Assembly: GCA_012064415.1 (NCBI GenBank) | Contig: SSNU01000080.1 | Coordinates: forward strand, 62,001 to 126,000 | Direction: 5' to 3' | DNA from: Gyrodactylus bullatarudis | Lineage: Eukaryota; Platyhelminthes; Monogenea; Gyrodactylidea; Gyrodactylidae | Length of the DNA stretch: 64,000 nucleotides | Part shown: positions 12,446 to 25,622 of the stretch, one piece after another | Numbering within the stretch: position 1 is the stretch's first letter | How the letters are laid out: each line of letters begins with the position of its first letter | Position numbers and translations under genes: made by a program | The notes under the pieces: model-generated | Database searches by the model: none | What the model was told of the DNA's origin: nothing | The model's input: the letters and a program-made list of their open reading frames with translations, nothing else

Positions 12446-15400
12446 ATGGGAAAACTTCAAAAAATTGATAACAAGATTAATCTTCTGATTAAATCTGGAG
12501 TTGAGAGTAATCATAGATCAATGATAGTAATGTTTGGCGAGAAAAGTCAAGATCAGGTCCCAATTTTGCATCATATATATCAAAACATAAGTAAAAAGCC
12601 ATCTTCAAGAATTTTGTGGTGTTATAAAAAAGATCTGGCTTTCTCCACGTAAGTAAATGAATTCCTTAATAACTTTTTAGGCATCGCCAAAAAAATATGA
12701 AGCTGCTGAAGTAAGTATATTTTATCCATAATTTTTTTAGTAATAGGAGAAAGGCAGGTCTTGCAACAGAAGGTACCATCTTTGAACAATTCATATGTGC
12801 GAATTCAATTAGATGGTGCTATTATTCTGAAACTCAAAATATTCTGGGCCAAACTTTTGATATCTGTGTTTTGCAAGATTTCGAGGCATTAACTCCCAAC
12901 TGTCTGGCAAGAACTATTGAGACAGTTGAAGGAGGTGGCATTATTGTTTTTATAATGAAATCAGTTACATCTTTGCGTCAATTTTGTACTATGGCTATGG
13001 ATGTTCATACAAGATATCGTACTCAGGCTAATCAAGATATAGTTCCCAGATTCAATGAACGATTTTTACTTTCTCTTGCATTTAACAAACGATGCCTCGT
13101 TCTTGATGATAAATGGAAAATATTTCCTCTTTCTTTACGTACCTTGAAATTAATTGAAGACAGCCGAGATAACTTGAATGCTGGAATATCTCAAAACACG
13201 GAGGAATTGAATAAATTGAAAATTTCACTAAAGGAAGATGGGTCATTTTTCGAGCCAATTGTTAATCTCTGTGTTACTCTTTGCCAAGCCCGTTGTATAC
13301 TTCAAGGAGCTAAAAGTATTGCTAAAATCACAAAAAAAGAAATGAAACTTTTTCCTGATAACGAATCATTTAGTAAAGCTATTTTAGTCATAACAGCTTC
13401 CCGTGGTCGGGGTAAAAGTGCTGCTTTGGGACTTTGTCTCGCTATGGCAATTGAAGCAGGCCTACCCAACATTTATGCCACTGCACCAGCTCCAGAAAAT
13501 TTGAGTACCTCTATGGACTTTTGTGCTAGAGGATTAAAAGAACTTGGATACCAAGAACATATCGATTTCAATGTTGTACGCGATAGCGAATTGAACTCCA
13601 TCATTTTACAAATCGAAATCACCAAAAGATCTTATCGTCAAACAGTTTCGTATGTTTATAAGATTTCTCTTGTAAATTTATTCTGAAAATATTTCTATTT
13701 AGTTACATAAATCCCTGGAGCGCTGCTAAACAAGCCTGTTTAAACGTTGAAAGTTCAGATCTCATGATAATTGATGAAGCTGCAAGTATACCACTTGTCT
13801 TATTGAAAAAAATTATTCAATCCCCAAAATTAGTTTTTATGGCTTCTACTGTTAATGGCTACGAAGGTACTGGACGATCATTATCGTATAAATTATTAAA
13901 AGAATTGCGTTCTAAATGTAAAGTATTTGATAAATCTGTCCAAAATAACCATTCCTCAGAGAAAGATTCAAATTTAAAACCCTTTGATAATACCACGGCT
14001 CTATTTGAATGTACTATGAACGATGCCATAAGATATGGAGAAAATGATAATATTGAAAGTTGGCTTAATAATCTACTATGCCTTGATTGTGAATTGATTC
14101 TGAACAAAATTTCGAGTCCCAATTATTATCCTCCAATCGATCAATGTCAGTTGTACTACATCAACAGGGATACCCTCTTCTCATATCATGATTCTTCCGA
14201 AAAATTTCTGAAATCTATCATGGCTCTTTATGTCGCTAGTCATTATAAAAATTCTCCTGATGACCTGCAAATGTTGAGCGATGCCCCATCACATAATTTG
14301 TTTTGCCTGTTGCCTCCATATAACGAAAAATCCGGGGATATTCCTGAAGTTTTGGTTGTCATTCAAGTATGTATGGAAGGTAAGATTAATCAAGATATTA
14401 TCATGAGAAGTCTTGCTCGAGGTTTCAAGCCAGCTGGAGATCTTATTCCTTGGATTATATCACAGCAATTTTGCTGTAATGAATTTGGTAGTCTCTCTGG
14501 AGCGAGAATAATACGTATAGCCACCCATCCAAATTATCAAGGCATCGGCTACGGTACCAGAGCAATTCAATTATTAACAAATTACTATTCGAAACCATGT
14601 ATTTCAAAACCCACGTCTAGCCCCCTTCTTCCAACCACTTACCAAACTTGTGATCTAGAAGAAAGTGAAAATCAAGATATTCAAGAAATTTGTCATGGTA
14701 AAATTAAAGAAAATGGCAAGTTTGAAAAAATGCAAGTAGAAGAATTCACTGAGAAAAGTTTTAGAAAAGATGAAAAAGGTTTACCCCCATTGTTATCGAG
14801 ATTGAATGAAAGACCAAATGAAACTTTGGATTATCTTGGTGTATCCTTCGGAATAACACCAAGTATTGTCAAATTTTGGAAGAGATCAAATTTTCATCCA
14901 ATCTATATTAGTCAGAAATTGGTATGTTTATTTTTAAATTCTCTTGTAACTAAGATGAATTCTCTAACAATTGTATACAAAAATGACGAACTCGGCTCAA
15001 GTCAAAGTTATACATGTATTTTTTTCTCAAATGAAAGTATAATCTTCATTTTCTTTAGTTCAGGACCCCAGTTTTTTCTTGGACTTAATCCCAAAATTAG
15101 CGCATATTTTTCAAATTTATGCCAAATATAGCAGATTGCAAAATTAAGATAATAAAAAGGTTATTTTCCTCCTGTTTGCCTGATTATTATTATAATGTTT
15201 ATTACAGTAGGCGCAGAAACCACTTCAGGGCACTCATTTTTAAAAAACCTCTTATTTGAGAGAATTAATCAAATTCAATTTTCAATAAAGATATTCATTA
15301 ATAATAAAAAATAATATAAAATTCTCTACATATTCCGTGTCTTAGTTCATTGTAGATTAATAATAATATTTTTTTTATTTTGAAACTGTAGTTTATCCTC

Positions 15401-17693
15401 CTTCAAAATACATGTTTTGATTTCTTGTAAAGCATGTATTGTTCATTAAACATGGAATTGTCAGATTTGATGATTTGATGGATAAACATTAATTTAATTG
15501 GCAAAGATCACAGAAAAGAGGAAGACCCAGACAGATCAGGATCAAATCTTCAGCAGAGCTAATTATGTAGAATTATTTTTTTAATATACTTATATACTGA
15601 AAGTTTATTGCTTAATTAATAGACTTGAAACAAACCTGAAAACTACAGTCTAAAAAAAATCATTATTATTAATCTAATAATTAGGCAAACAAAGGACGTG
15701 AACAACCTTTTTATCATGAATAATCCTAATTTTCCTATCTGCTAATTTTGGCATAATTTCAAAAATACGCTTATTTTGGAAATAAATCCGGTAGTTTTGG
15801 AATAACACCTTCAAAGTACGCTATTTTACTGAAATTAACTCTTTTTCTAATCAATTATTAAATCGAAAAACATTGTACTTGAATTTTCCGTTTAAAAAAT
15901 GTTTTTAAAATTTTTCAAATAAAAAATTTCGATTGAATTAATAAAATTTATAGAATCCTATCACAGCGGAATATAGTTGCGTGATGATTAGACGTTTAAC
16001 TGAAAAAAAATTGTCTGGTATCAACGAAGACTGGGATCATTCATTTTTCAGAGGTATGTCATCGTTTATCATTAATCTATATTTGAATAAATCCTTTTGT
16101 AGATTTCTCGAATAGATTTTTTAATCTTTGTCCCGGACCTTTTCGATGTCTCGATACAACGTTTGCTCTTGATCTAGTATTGAACAAAAAGTTTAAAATA
16201 TCGAATAATGAAGGTTAGTTACATCGTCATTTATGAAATTCTGAATGTGGGGGCAGCATTTTTTTCCTTTTCTAATATTTTGATGAATAAATACATAACT
16301 TTATAAATATCTATTTGACCACCTAAAAATTTTGTTGAAATGAAAAAATGTTTGACATTTAAACCGGGCGGTAGAAACTACTTTGCATTATTAATTGTGA
16401 GTAAGGGTATTAAATTTATAATTTTTTGCAACATCTTGACTGCCATTTTTGTCAATTTGAGCTGATATTTATTTTAATTCAATCAGCATAAAATTAGCAC
16501 CATTCAATGCAGAATAAAAAATTATCTAGCATTTCTTGTATTCCTAGCCTTTTTAATAATATCATGTAGTAATAGTATCATGTAACTTGTTTTTCTAGAA
16601 ATTAATAAATGTCAAATAGAAAAGATTCTCTCCACGACTGACATGAAAAGATTACATTTATATGTTAACAGTCTCGTTGATTATCCTGTTATTAATGATC
16701 TGGTACCAACCTTGAGTAAATTATTTTTCAACAATAATTTACCTAATTTACGATTGACAATTACTCATCAAATTGTTCTTTTTGGACTTGGTCTTCAACA
16801 TAAGACTTTTGAAGAAATTGCTCATGAATTAGAACGTAACTCGCATGTTTCTGACAACAAGTTGGCTAGAAAATCCGAATTAATTGACCAAAATGCATTC
16901 ACTTCAGTTATTTCAAATTTGAATCAGTTCTCAAACTTATCAAATAATGATATCGAGGATACTAAGAAAGTTTCAAATAATAAAACCCGTGAGGAATCAA
17001 AACAATTCTGGCCCAGACGGGTTAAAGGATTCTTTTTCTCAATTATCAAAGAAATCGTTGATGACATAGAGAGAATAATGAAAATAAACTATGACAATGA
17101 TGAAGAGCTCAATGAAATGAAACAAACTACAAGGGATGAAAATGGAAAATATTTAGAAACTGAAGAAATTAATCAGAATAATCATCCAGACTTAATTCAA
17201 GTTGAGCAAGTATGTTGTACTTTGAACAACTCATTTAGAGAACTTTATACTTTGTTAGATTTTTCAGTAAAATCTTTCGGAAAATTATATATTAACTTTA
17301 GATTTTCTTACCAGGAATCAATCGATCAGGGAGAAATTGATAAACGTAAAAAGCTTGTTATGGAGCTATTGACAGAAGAAACATCAACTGAACAATTAGA
17401 ATCTTGTTCTTTGAAAGTGAATAGTAAAGTTTGGAATCAGAATACATTAGCCAATGGAAAAGATTTGAATAAAGTTAAAATATTTGAGACAGACTTGAAA
17501 CCCCCTCACCAAAAACTCCAGGGACTTAAGTAAGTAATCAATTTTAATGCAAAATTAGAATTAATAAAATTACTGTTAAATAGAAATTAATAAATTCATC
17601 TTTCTTAGAAAAACCAGGAAAAGAAAGCCTGATGATTCAGAATTTCAACGTGGAAGACAAGGCTCAAAGAAAAAGCCAAAGAGAAAAGGCTAA
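12446..17693 (+). CDS. NAT10: RNA cytidine acetyltransferase (NAT10/Kre33 family), eight exons
   Basis: Exons are 12446-12648, 12681-12710, 12741-13649, 13703-14921, 15954-16053, 16103-16213, 16599-17529 and 17609-17693. Together they encode 1195 residues (human 1025). The enzyme makes N4-acetylcytidine in 18S rRNA and tRNA in the nucleolus, using ATP and acetyl-CoA. The N-terminus matches the family (VDNKIN-type start, WCYKKDL, LQDFEALTPN). A Walker A loop ASRGRGKSAALG lies near residues 295-306, IIDEAAS near 403, and a GNAT acetyl-CoA loop YQGIGYGTRA near 656. A lysine/arginine-rich tail (KKKPKRK) ends the protein. Exon 2 is only 30 nt and is flanked by introns of 32 and 30 nt. The extra length lies mainly in charged inserts of exons 4 and 7. 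Intron 4 (1032 nt) holds a MITE. Confidence 0.95.
15085..15805. mobile_element. Diverged TIR element in NAT10 intron 4
   Basis: Inverted arms near 15085-15190 and 15685-15805 share CCAAAATTAGCGCATATTT-like, ATGCCAAA and AAAAAGGTT blocks with many differences. The same CCAAAATTAGCGCATATTT block recurs near 56258, so this belongs to a dispersed repeat family. No coding capacity. Ends are approximate. Confidence 0.5.
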
Positions 17694-17791
17694 TAAAATT
17701 ATAATAATTCCTTTATTAAATCATTCTTAAATTAATTGCTTCTAGTGATTTATTTTTAAAAATCATAAAAAATATATTTTTTTGAATCAGG

Positions 17792-18850
17792 TTAATAAAT
17801 AGAAAATTTAAGTTTCAACAGAAACTTTGGGACTTGGAGAAATCTCGGGATTATTTTTGAGATCGTAGTCATACCAAGGAAATTAAGAATCATTTTCAAA
17901 GATCTTAGAGAATATGGGTATTGATTATTAGTATCAACAATCGAATTATCGTAACCGTATTCTCCTGTAGAAACAACTGTAGAATTCAGCTTTTTGATCT
18001 TGTCTGATGATTGCCCGAGAATATGGGCTATTACCCGTCCAGTCAGTTCAGGAGACTCTCCATATTTTTCAAAAATATCTCTGATGCCTCCTTCAGATTT
18101 TTTACCTTTAAAGGCTTCATTAAATTTTTCTGTCTTGACTGGACCTGGCCAAATAGAGAAAGCAACTATATTTTCTTTGGCATTTCTTAGTTCAAAACCC
18201 ATATCTTTTATCATTTTATCACTCCCAGATTTCCCCGCTCCATAAGCAGGGTTGAACAAGTAATCAACAGAACCAATGGATGAAATTTGAATCAGTACTC
18301 CTACAGGTAAAGGCTCCAATGCTTTATCTGAAAGAATCAATCAAAATTTGAAGAGAAATTTAAGTAAAAACTTACGTCTAATTTCTGACATCATTTGAGT
18401 CGCCAAGACAGCACAAATAAATGAATTTCTTAATCCAACTTTATTATGAATATCCCATACATATTCAGGAGTTTCTGAAGACTTGAGATCCCAAAAACCT
18501 TTTCCAGGATTTTCTTGTTGCTCAAGAATGTAGTTAACAGCAGTAAAAGCATTATTGACTAATAAATCAAGACGACCTTTTTGTTCTTGTTTGATTCTAT
18601 TGAACAAAGATTTCACTTGGCTATCATCAGAATGGTCACATGCAACAGGAATACAATGGCCTCCTCTTTTTTCAATCTCCAAAGCAACGTCTTTTAGTCC
18701 AAGACCATCAGGAGAAATTAGAGTTCTACCTGTAATATAAACAGTTGCACCACACTCTCCTAAAGACAGGGCGATGCCCTTTCCTATACCTTTGGATGCA
18801 CCGGTGACTAAACAGATATATCCTGATAAATTTGTAGTTTTATAATTCAT
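17792..18850 (-). CDS. DHRS1: Short-chain dehydrogenase/reductase, DHRS1-like
   Basis: Two exons on the minus strand, 18850-18376 and 18327-17792, are separated by a 48-nt intron and give 336 residues (human DHRS1 is 313). It is a Rossmann-fold oxidoreductase. The cofactor loop TGASKGIG lies at residues 16-23, the NNAF motif follows the central strand, and the catalytic serine (ISSIGS) and YxxxK (YGAGK) are present in exon 2. The VNNAF plus WDIHNKVGLR pattern is typical of DHRS1, a membrane-associated NADPH-dependent reductase of the endoplasmic reticulum. The gene is convergent with NAT10, only 98 bp between stop codons. Assignment to DHRS1 rather than another SDR is from these blocks and the overall alignment. 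Confidence 0.9.
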
Positions 18851-19597
18851 GAGTTAAGAAGTTTGCACACTATGAAGCTTGTGGGTGATTAGGTTGAAGC
18901 AGCTATATGAGGTAATATGTAGTATTATAATTTACAATAGATCATAATTCGTCTGAACAAACAACTGAATTTTAATGAGAATCTTCAAGTTTTATTTTTG
19001 TTCGTAATATCAAAAAGGAAATTTTTTAAATTAGGAAAGTTAAACTTTCAAAGTTTTTTTATCATCCTAAGTAGCAGTAACAGAAGGACGGGTGAAAAGC
19101 TTACAATACAATCCAGTGGATTTGAATCCACCTTGCACATCATTGTTTAATCAAAAATGTTGATACTACCAACTTGACATAGTGTTTTATTTCGAAAATT
19201 ATTGGAGCTTTAGACTGATATTATTATTATTATTATTATTTCATTCTGGTCAAAGTTATTATTATTATTGGTGTTTCTTCGATCTAGACTCTAGATTCTA
19301 GAGTCATTTGTCCCACCAATTCAGAAATAAACTGAAGAATTATATGAAAGGAAGTCCAAACATGCAGATAGTCAGGATGAGATGATCCGATAAACTGACG
19401 GTATGCATTGCACGCTCTGTGTCACACTGGGATATTAGTAAGGGCATTCATTGGACTGAAGTGCGCAAATCTCCCCCAAATTCAAAATTTATTACAACAA
19501 AGGAAATAGTATTTCCAAATATACTCTAAAAATGAAATTTAACATAATTTTTATTAATTTGAATGATTTTGAGCGAGTTTTAAGTCAAAATGAAAAA
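18851..19597. other. Intergenic spacer with a TTA microsatellite
   Basis: Contains a short imperfect (TTA)n/(ATT)n microsatellite near 19221-19275 and a small palindrome GTGGATTTGAATCCAC near 19118. No gene was recognised. Confidence 0.5.
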
Positions 19598-19791
19598 ATG
19601 GCCTATCACACCACCATCCTGATCCTTTTGACATTTATTTTGGTTTCAATCAAGGTAGTTAATATATATTTTTTAAATATATTTATCAAAACTACTAAGA
19701 GTATATACATAATATATAACTTTAGATTCTGACTAACTGGTGCGCACATCTGTCCAATGAATGCCTTAGCGAGGAGAATCGTTACGACTAA
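19598..19791 (+). CDS. Candidate small secreted cysteine-containing peptide
   Basis: An ATG at 19598 opens a hydrophobic signal-peptide-like stretch (MAYHTTILILLTFILVSIK). It ends at a possible donor at 19655. Joining over 71 nt to an acceptor at 19725 gives a 21-residue tail with two cysteines (NWCAHLSNECLSEE) before a stop, for a total of 40 residues. Splice sites are plausible but not compelling, and a longer N-terminus from 19532 is possible. I do not recognise a peptide family. This could be chance. Confidence 0.25.
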
Positions 19792-20145
19792 TTAGTATTA
19801 GTAAATTACTTAGTAATTATTACTAACGAGTGAAATTTTGAATAAACGCTGTTTTGTAACCTAGGAAAAACTCACTTATTTTTGTTTAAAAGCTTACTTT
19901 TTATAAATCATCTCATCACACATCTCATCTGATCTTTAGACTCAATGATTCAGTGACACTATCTATTGAATAGATTCTGTTCTATTTCTGCTCAGATATC
20001 ATATCGTTTTTTAAATTTTACTGGATAAGCTTATTTTACAGAATTTTAAGCCCTGTATATAATATATCCTGTATTTGAGGAAAGTTATACCATAGAGTCC
20101 ATAGTATAAGAGAGACTATACCCATTGATTAATTCGAATCCAGTC

Positions 20146-20667
20146 ATGAAGAATTTTGGCTCTCGAAAAATTAACTCTGTCTGGGCTACAAAAAATTTTG
20201 AAAATGATAAGGATCTTACATTGAAAACAGAGAAATTCTTATTACCAGAATCATTCAATCTTATGAAGCCCAGAGATAATTCCTTAAAAGATTTCAAAAT
20301 ATCAATAGAAGATGCGGCCAAAAATATATCGATTCTATTAAGCGAGCCAAAAACACATCTTATTGGTTAGCAGATTTTTTTAATTTTTAGAAAATATTGT
20401 AAAAGAAATTGGTGTTAGAAGAGCCATCGAACTATTTTATATAGCTGAAGATATCCAAGACAGTGGAGGTTTAATGAATGCAGACGAAAAGTCAAAAAAA
20501 TCATTCGGTGGTGTATATTTTTATTTAGTAAAGAGGCATTGCTTAGTTACTACCGAAGAACGAAAAAATATATTCAAGGAGGAGAGAAAAAACAAAAATT
20601 TAGCCAGAAAGTAATTTAATTTTCTGAATCAAACAATTTTAGAGCAAAACGAAATAAGTTTTCTTAG
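20146..20667 (+). CDS. PHAX: PHAX-like snRNA export adaptor, compact
   Basis: Exons 20146-20365, 20391-20610 and 20643-20667 give 154 residues, with introns of 25 and 32 nt. PHAX bridges capped U snRNA and the export receptor CRM1. The second exon matches the PHAX RNA-binding domain: RRAIELFYIAEDIQDSGGLM, then GGVYFYLVKRH and a basic NKNLARK segment; the third exon adds AKRNKF. The SVW tripeptide near the N-terminus also fits the family. It is much shorter than human PHAX because the acidic N-terminal and C-terminal regions are missing, so a further upstream exon cannot be excluded. Without the first intron the domain is interrupted, which supports the 25-nt intron. Confidence 0.85.
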
Positions 20668-21792
20668 AAAACTTTTCTATTCAACTTGAATAATTCAAGG
20701 AATCCTTGACAAGGATTCAAGGATGAAGTTTGATGATTTAACATGAATATTAGTCTGAAATATAATTTTTTATTAAAAACACAGTCTACTCAATGTACTT
20801 CTCCAGAGAATCTTTCCCTTCTTAAGAAATTCTAAAATAGACTACCTGATAGTCTCAAGAGTAACAAGATTAACGGTAACATATACACTGTAGGCCTATA
20901 TTATACATTGTATATATGTTGCGTCCTATTTGTGTCGAAAGTGCCATGTGTTTAAACTCAAACGGGACGTCCCATTTGTGTCGAAAAAAATCAGGGGGTG
21001 GGGGACACTTTCTTCTCTGCCCCTTCTTTCGACCTTTCTTTCTGAAAATTACATGTTATTGTAACACTGCTATAATAGTTGATAAAAATATCTGTTGAAT
21101 CAATTACAAGCTTCTTGTTATACTGTTACTTAATTGGACATTATTTTCATTTTTCTTAAAAAAACCTGTATTTGTAATTAACAGGACAATACAACATGGA
21201 CCATTGAATGGTTGGTTTTCTCGATCTCAGTTTCAACCAATCAGCGAGGAGATCATTGGGATTCCAAATCTTGAAGGTCCACAAATACCTTTGAGTGTTA
21301 GGACTGCAAGCATAAAACAGTCAAGATCGAATGGTCAAGGTTTCACGAGATGCGACTGTACTCATCGCAAGGGATTCGTTTTCATCTCACTGATGTTAAA
21401 AACAAGCCAACCTTAAATCCAGCTCGTTGGCTATAATCGAAGAAAATCTACAAGAATTGAAGAAATCAAAAAATTTTAAGTTCATGAATGATTTCCGATT
21501 ATCTTACCAGAAAATTCTCGATAAATATTTTTCTTTGTATGGAAAAATTCATGAAAATTTATAGAAAACGAGTCATAAAAATTGATCAATAATCATTATT
21601 TAAATCATAATTTACAATTTATTAGAACTAGTGTATTTGAGAATACACAAATAAAATATGATTCTCAATTTGAGAATCTCAAAGAAATATTATATTTTTT
21701 CAATAAATCTCTTATATATGTTACAGGGATTCTGGAAACTTATGTGAGTCTGCATACTCCCTGAAAGTCAGTGAAATGTAATTTTTCTGCAA

Positions 21793-22143
21793 ATGAAAGA
21801 GAATTTCAAGAAGCGAATTCCAAGAGGCGAACCCATTGCAACCCCACCCTTCTGGAATGACCTTTTCTCAAAACTCTATACTCCGAGAAGGAAGCCAAAT
21901 TCAATCTCATTTCACAACTCTAACCCTGTGCCTTCACAACACTATTATAAAATCTCCTCTAAAAAGAGAATCTCTCATAATTTCTACAAACTTATATACG
22001 ACGAATTTATTCAAAAAGGCATAAAAATTATTAGATCAATTGACCTATTGACCAAAGAAAACCCGCAACAAATAAAGAGTTTCAAACAAATCAATCTCAA
22101 AGACAATCTATTTCCATTGCTACCGCTCAACCCCAACAAATAA
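21793..22143 (+). pseudogene. LINE ORF1-like fragment
   Basis: A 116-residue basic frame rich in K, N, P and S lies directly upstream of ORF2, as an ORF1 would. Coding-like sequence rich in N, T and S continues to about 22500 with stops. No zinc knuckle or RRM is visible, so identification rests on position. Confidence 0.45.
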
Positions 22144-22504
22144 ACCAAACCAAAAACACCACTTCACAACAAGGGATATCGTGCTCTAATGCTCATAATC
22201 AGGCTTGAACTCATCCTGCCACAACCAATTCTGCTAACCCGAATAATAGCACACACAATCCTGTTGTCCCTGTCATAGCACCCAATCATGTCAACAATCC
22301 TTTTATCTTTAATGCTAGACAGAACACTCATACTCCAAAGCCGTCGCGAACTCTTGTGGTTAGGAGAATCTCTCGCCCTAGTGTTAATGCAAATGAATCC
22401 TCATCTACCACTAATGACCGCATCATAACTGACGGAACACCATCAACATCCACAAATTTTCAACTCGCCACTGGAAGTCCAATGGCGAAATAACTCCTCG
22501 GAAA

Positions 22505-24789
22505 AAACTTTATCAAATCGAACTCACTATAATACTTTGGAATATCAGATCTATTCTTACCTCTAACCACCACCTGAAGCAACTTATATCTATCCATAAT
22601 CCTGACATAATCCTACTCACCGAGACATGGCTTAAGCCTTTCATTAAAGACACTGATATTTCTCCTAAAAACTATTCCATCATCAGATCAGACAGAACTC
22701 ACACAACAGGTGGTGGTGTTGCTGCCCTTGTAAAAACTGAACTAACAACATCAATCATTGCAAAATCATCTCAGCCTGAAGTTCTGATATTGAACGTCTC
22801 CAAGAACAATCAGCATCTCTCAATATGCCTCATATACAATCCCCCTCCAGCCTCTTCAATCTCTGAAAAACACATACCTGAATTCATATCTCCATTCATT
22901 CATTTACTAAAAATAGACAAAATTATATGTGGTGATTTCAACAGACCACATTACACTCCGGAAAAGATGGACTTTTCTTCCCCAATCTTCAACTTAGCCA
23001 ATTCATTGAACCTGGAACAGATCATCCAATACCCATCAAGAGAGTCAAACTTTCTTGATCTCGTGTTCACCAACCTAATCTTTCTACGTAACTCTAATTT
23101 TGTCAAGTTTCAATCCTCTGATCACAGTGCTTTAATCCTAACTAACTTTGAATCAACAAACAACTACAATGCCTCTATCCCACATTTTGTTACATCTTTT
23201 TCCCGTCTCAGAAACATTTACTTTCAACACTCTAATCAATTATTTAACCCTGATTTCAATTTCGACTTATTTCTATATCTCATAGAACGTTGTACAAGAA
23301 TATCAAATAACAGTCTTTCATCATCACAACTCCCTGATCAAATTATTTTTGAAAATTCTATCCGGGCGGACTTCCACACACATCCATCCAAAGCCTGGAA
23401 AAAGCTCTTATTCCTATCTAACAAACAAAAAAACATACAACTCATATCTACATTTACTCCCGAACAACTGGCCGACCACTTTCTGTCCGCATACTCGACA
23501 GGAATCATACCAGAAGTAATTTCCACCGAGGCTGATATCTGCCCTGTTATTACCCGAGAAATGATCATTGATTCTCTTCTAAACTCAAACTCAAAAAAAA
23601 GGAAAGATATTTTTCACTGCTCATGCGAAACTCTTCTAACTCTCCCAGATGACTTCCATTCAAAGCTGGCTCACTATTTCTCGCGTCTAATATTTCTCAA
23701 CAAAATTCCAGAGCATTGGACTACTATCAAACTAACCCCAATTCCTAAATGCCCTGACCCCAAAGTGCCTAATGACTTTAGACCGATATCAAATCTGCCA
23801 ATTTTCCTCTCTCTTATCGACTCAATTCTCACACAGCTTATCAAACCAATCTCCATGGATTCTCTTGACCCCTCTCAACACGGATCTGTGCCCAATAAAA
23901 GTACTGCCTCAAACTTAATCACTTTTATGGATACCACAACCAACTACCTTTATAAGAAAATCCCTGTCTTAGTCATATTTCTTGATATTTCAAAGGCATT
24001 TGATAAACTTCCCTTCTCCGCTATAGTTCAAACCCTTAATGGTCTTGGTATCAACAAACATGTCATCAATTGGATCCTCACCTTCTTGTCTACAAGGAAA
24101 CAAATAGTCAAAGTTGGTAACGCATCGACAATTCCAAACCTAATCCCATCAGGAGTTCCCCAAGGCTCAATAATTGGTCCCACGCTTTTCAATCTTGTAT
24201 TTGCATCAATTCGCCCCTCTAATCAACTTATCCATTACTTCAAATACGCAGATGATCTGAAAATTGTTATCCCAAATCCGTCCAACCTGTCCATCTCTTC
24301 CGAACTCAAACATCTCACGGAATCTCTCTCCAAAATCTATCAACCACTCAAAATCCAAATCTATGTTACTTGGACCTTCCCTGCCTAATCTAGACGTATC
24401 TCTCTTCCCAATTATCGTCACAGATATACTAGATCTAGGCGTTCAATACAACAACAAACTGCAAACAAAAGATCATATAACAACGCTACTAAAAAGTCTG
24501 AGGTACAAGACTTATTTAATTTCAAAATTTATCCACGACCCTGTACCGAAGTTTTATTCTATCCAAATTAGACTACTGCTCGGCACTCATTGTGAACATT
24601 CCTCAATCCTCGTCGAAAGCCTTGGAGCGCATTCAATTCAGACTTATTAGAAAGTGTTTTGGCCCTTTCAGCTACAATGAATGTTTATTAAAGTCAAACC
24701 TATTCCCTATCTGGCTTAGAAAAATATCAGCTTCTATAATCCTATACAATAAAACAAAAAATCCAAGATCTGTAGCGATCACAGCATAG
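22505..24789 (+). pseudogene. LINE ORF2: endonuclease plus reverse transcriptase, frameshifted near the C-terminus
   Basis: The endonuclease (EEP) domain shows TETWL, GGGVAALV, GDFNRP and SSDHSALIL in order. The reverse transcriptase shows FRPISNL, FLDISKAFDK, SGVPQGSIIGPTLFN and the catalytic YADD (near 24245-24256). One frame stays open from about 22505 to 24388, then a shift near 24360 moves the C-terminal part into another frame, which runs through SSKALERIQFRLIRKCFGP and stops at 24787-24789. The single shift suggests a fairly young but dead copy. No start codon could be assigned for ORF2. Confidence 0.85.
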
Positions 24790-24990
24790 TGTCGCTCAGT
24801 AAGCAAGTTGGCATAGTAACATTAAGAGTAATCACAGTATAGTGGTTACAGTAATTTAAAGAATAACTATTATAAACATAAATAAAATAGGCAATTACAG
24901 TATAGTGATGCAGTAAAATATGACAACAGTGAGTCACAGTATAGTGACGAACTAGTAATAATTAATATCAAAACTAGATAACAATCATAG
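24775..24990 (+). repeat. Irregular CACAGTATAGTG repeats at the LINE 3' end
   Basis: At least five copies of (C)A(C)AGTATAGTG or one-base variants occur near 24780, 24833, 24897, 24936 and 24986, at spacings of roughly 40-65 bp. They follow the end of ORF2 and may be the LINE 3' tail. Confidence 0.55.
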
Positions 24991-25148
24991 TATAGTGAAA
25001 TAGAAAGTTATAAATTGATATTAAAGTCGAATTGGAGGGTAAAGCAAGAACAGAAAAACAAATTGTAAAAAATAATATAAAATAAAGAATTGTTATAACA
25101 AGCCGCGGCGCGGCATTCTTTTCTCTTGATTTGAATACGAATATTGTA

Positions 25149-25376
25149 ATGGAGAATTTTAACATTGATTCCGTTTTACCTCCACAGGTTCCTAATTCCA
25201 ATGAGGAGTCTCAAGAAAGTAGGTTTAATGGTTCCCTCCCCGACGGCAATGCCATAACCGCATGGTATCAACTATTACTCGATCCCAAGATCCAACAGGC
25301 CCTCAACACGCTAGGCATGCAAGCATTGCTGAACTTGAAAGGACAATTATTTTCTTCACAGATCCCTGCCCTATAA
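25149..25376 (+). pseudogene. Possible retroelement gag N-terminal fragment
   Basis: A 75-residue protein-like frame (ENFNIDSV start, then DPKIQQALNTLGMQALLNL) ends at a stop just before the minus-strand Gypsy material. It might be the N-terminal gag piece of the plus-strand Gypsy element that resumes near 29085, but no sequence overlap proves this. Confidence 0.35.
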
Positions 25377-25622
25377 TCTTAGACAAAAACGTGGTTTCTC
25401 TATAATTGTTTTGACTTTCGTCATCAGATTCAGAATCGGGTAAACTAGGCAAACGACTAGCATTTAATTCAGACATAAGTTCAGATATCAGATTTGCAGT
25501 GCGTCTTTTATTCCAAAAACTGAGCCAAAATCGGTCTCAGACAAACTTAAACAAAATCAAATTATACAGTAATGAAATAGTTCTTGTTTAACTTCAACTT
25601 TGATTTGACAATATCAAAACAT

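Larger units (their letters stand above)
20985..24990 (+). mobile_element. Non-LTR retrotransposon (LINE), damaged
   Basis: The element probably begins near 20985, where a G-rich run is followed by TTCTCTGCCCC, a motif that also marks the 5' region of the LINE at 43140. It has an ORF1-like region (21793-22500, broken), an endonuclease/reverse transcriptase ORF2 (22505-24789) and a 3' tail of short repeats ending near 24990. Order and motifs fit jockey/CR1-type LINEs. Confidence 0.75.

Noticed and set aside
20916..21098. 60-residue cysteine-containing ORF
   Set aside because: It spans a GTCCTATTTGTGTCGAAA-type duplication and the 5' CTCTGCCCC region of the LINE; composition is not gene-like.
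24775..24990. CRISPR-like array of CAGTATAGTG repeats
   Set aside because: Units are short, imperfect and irregularly spaced, in a eukaryotic LINE 3' tail.
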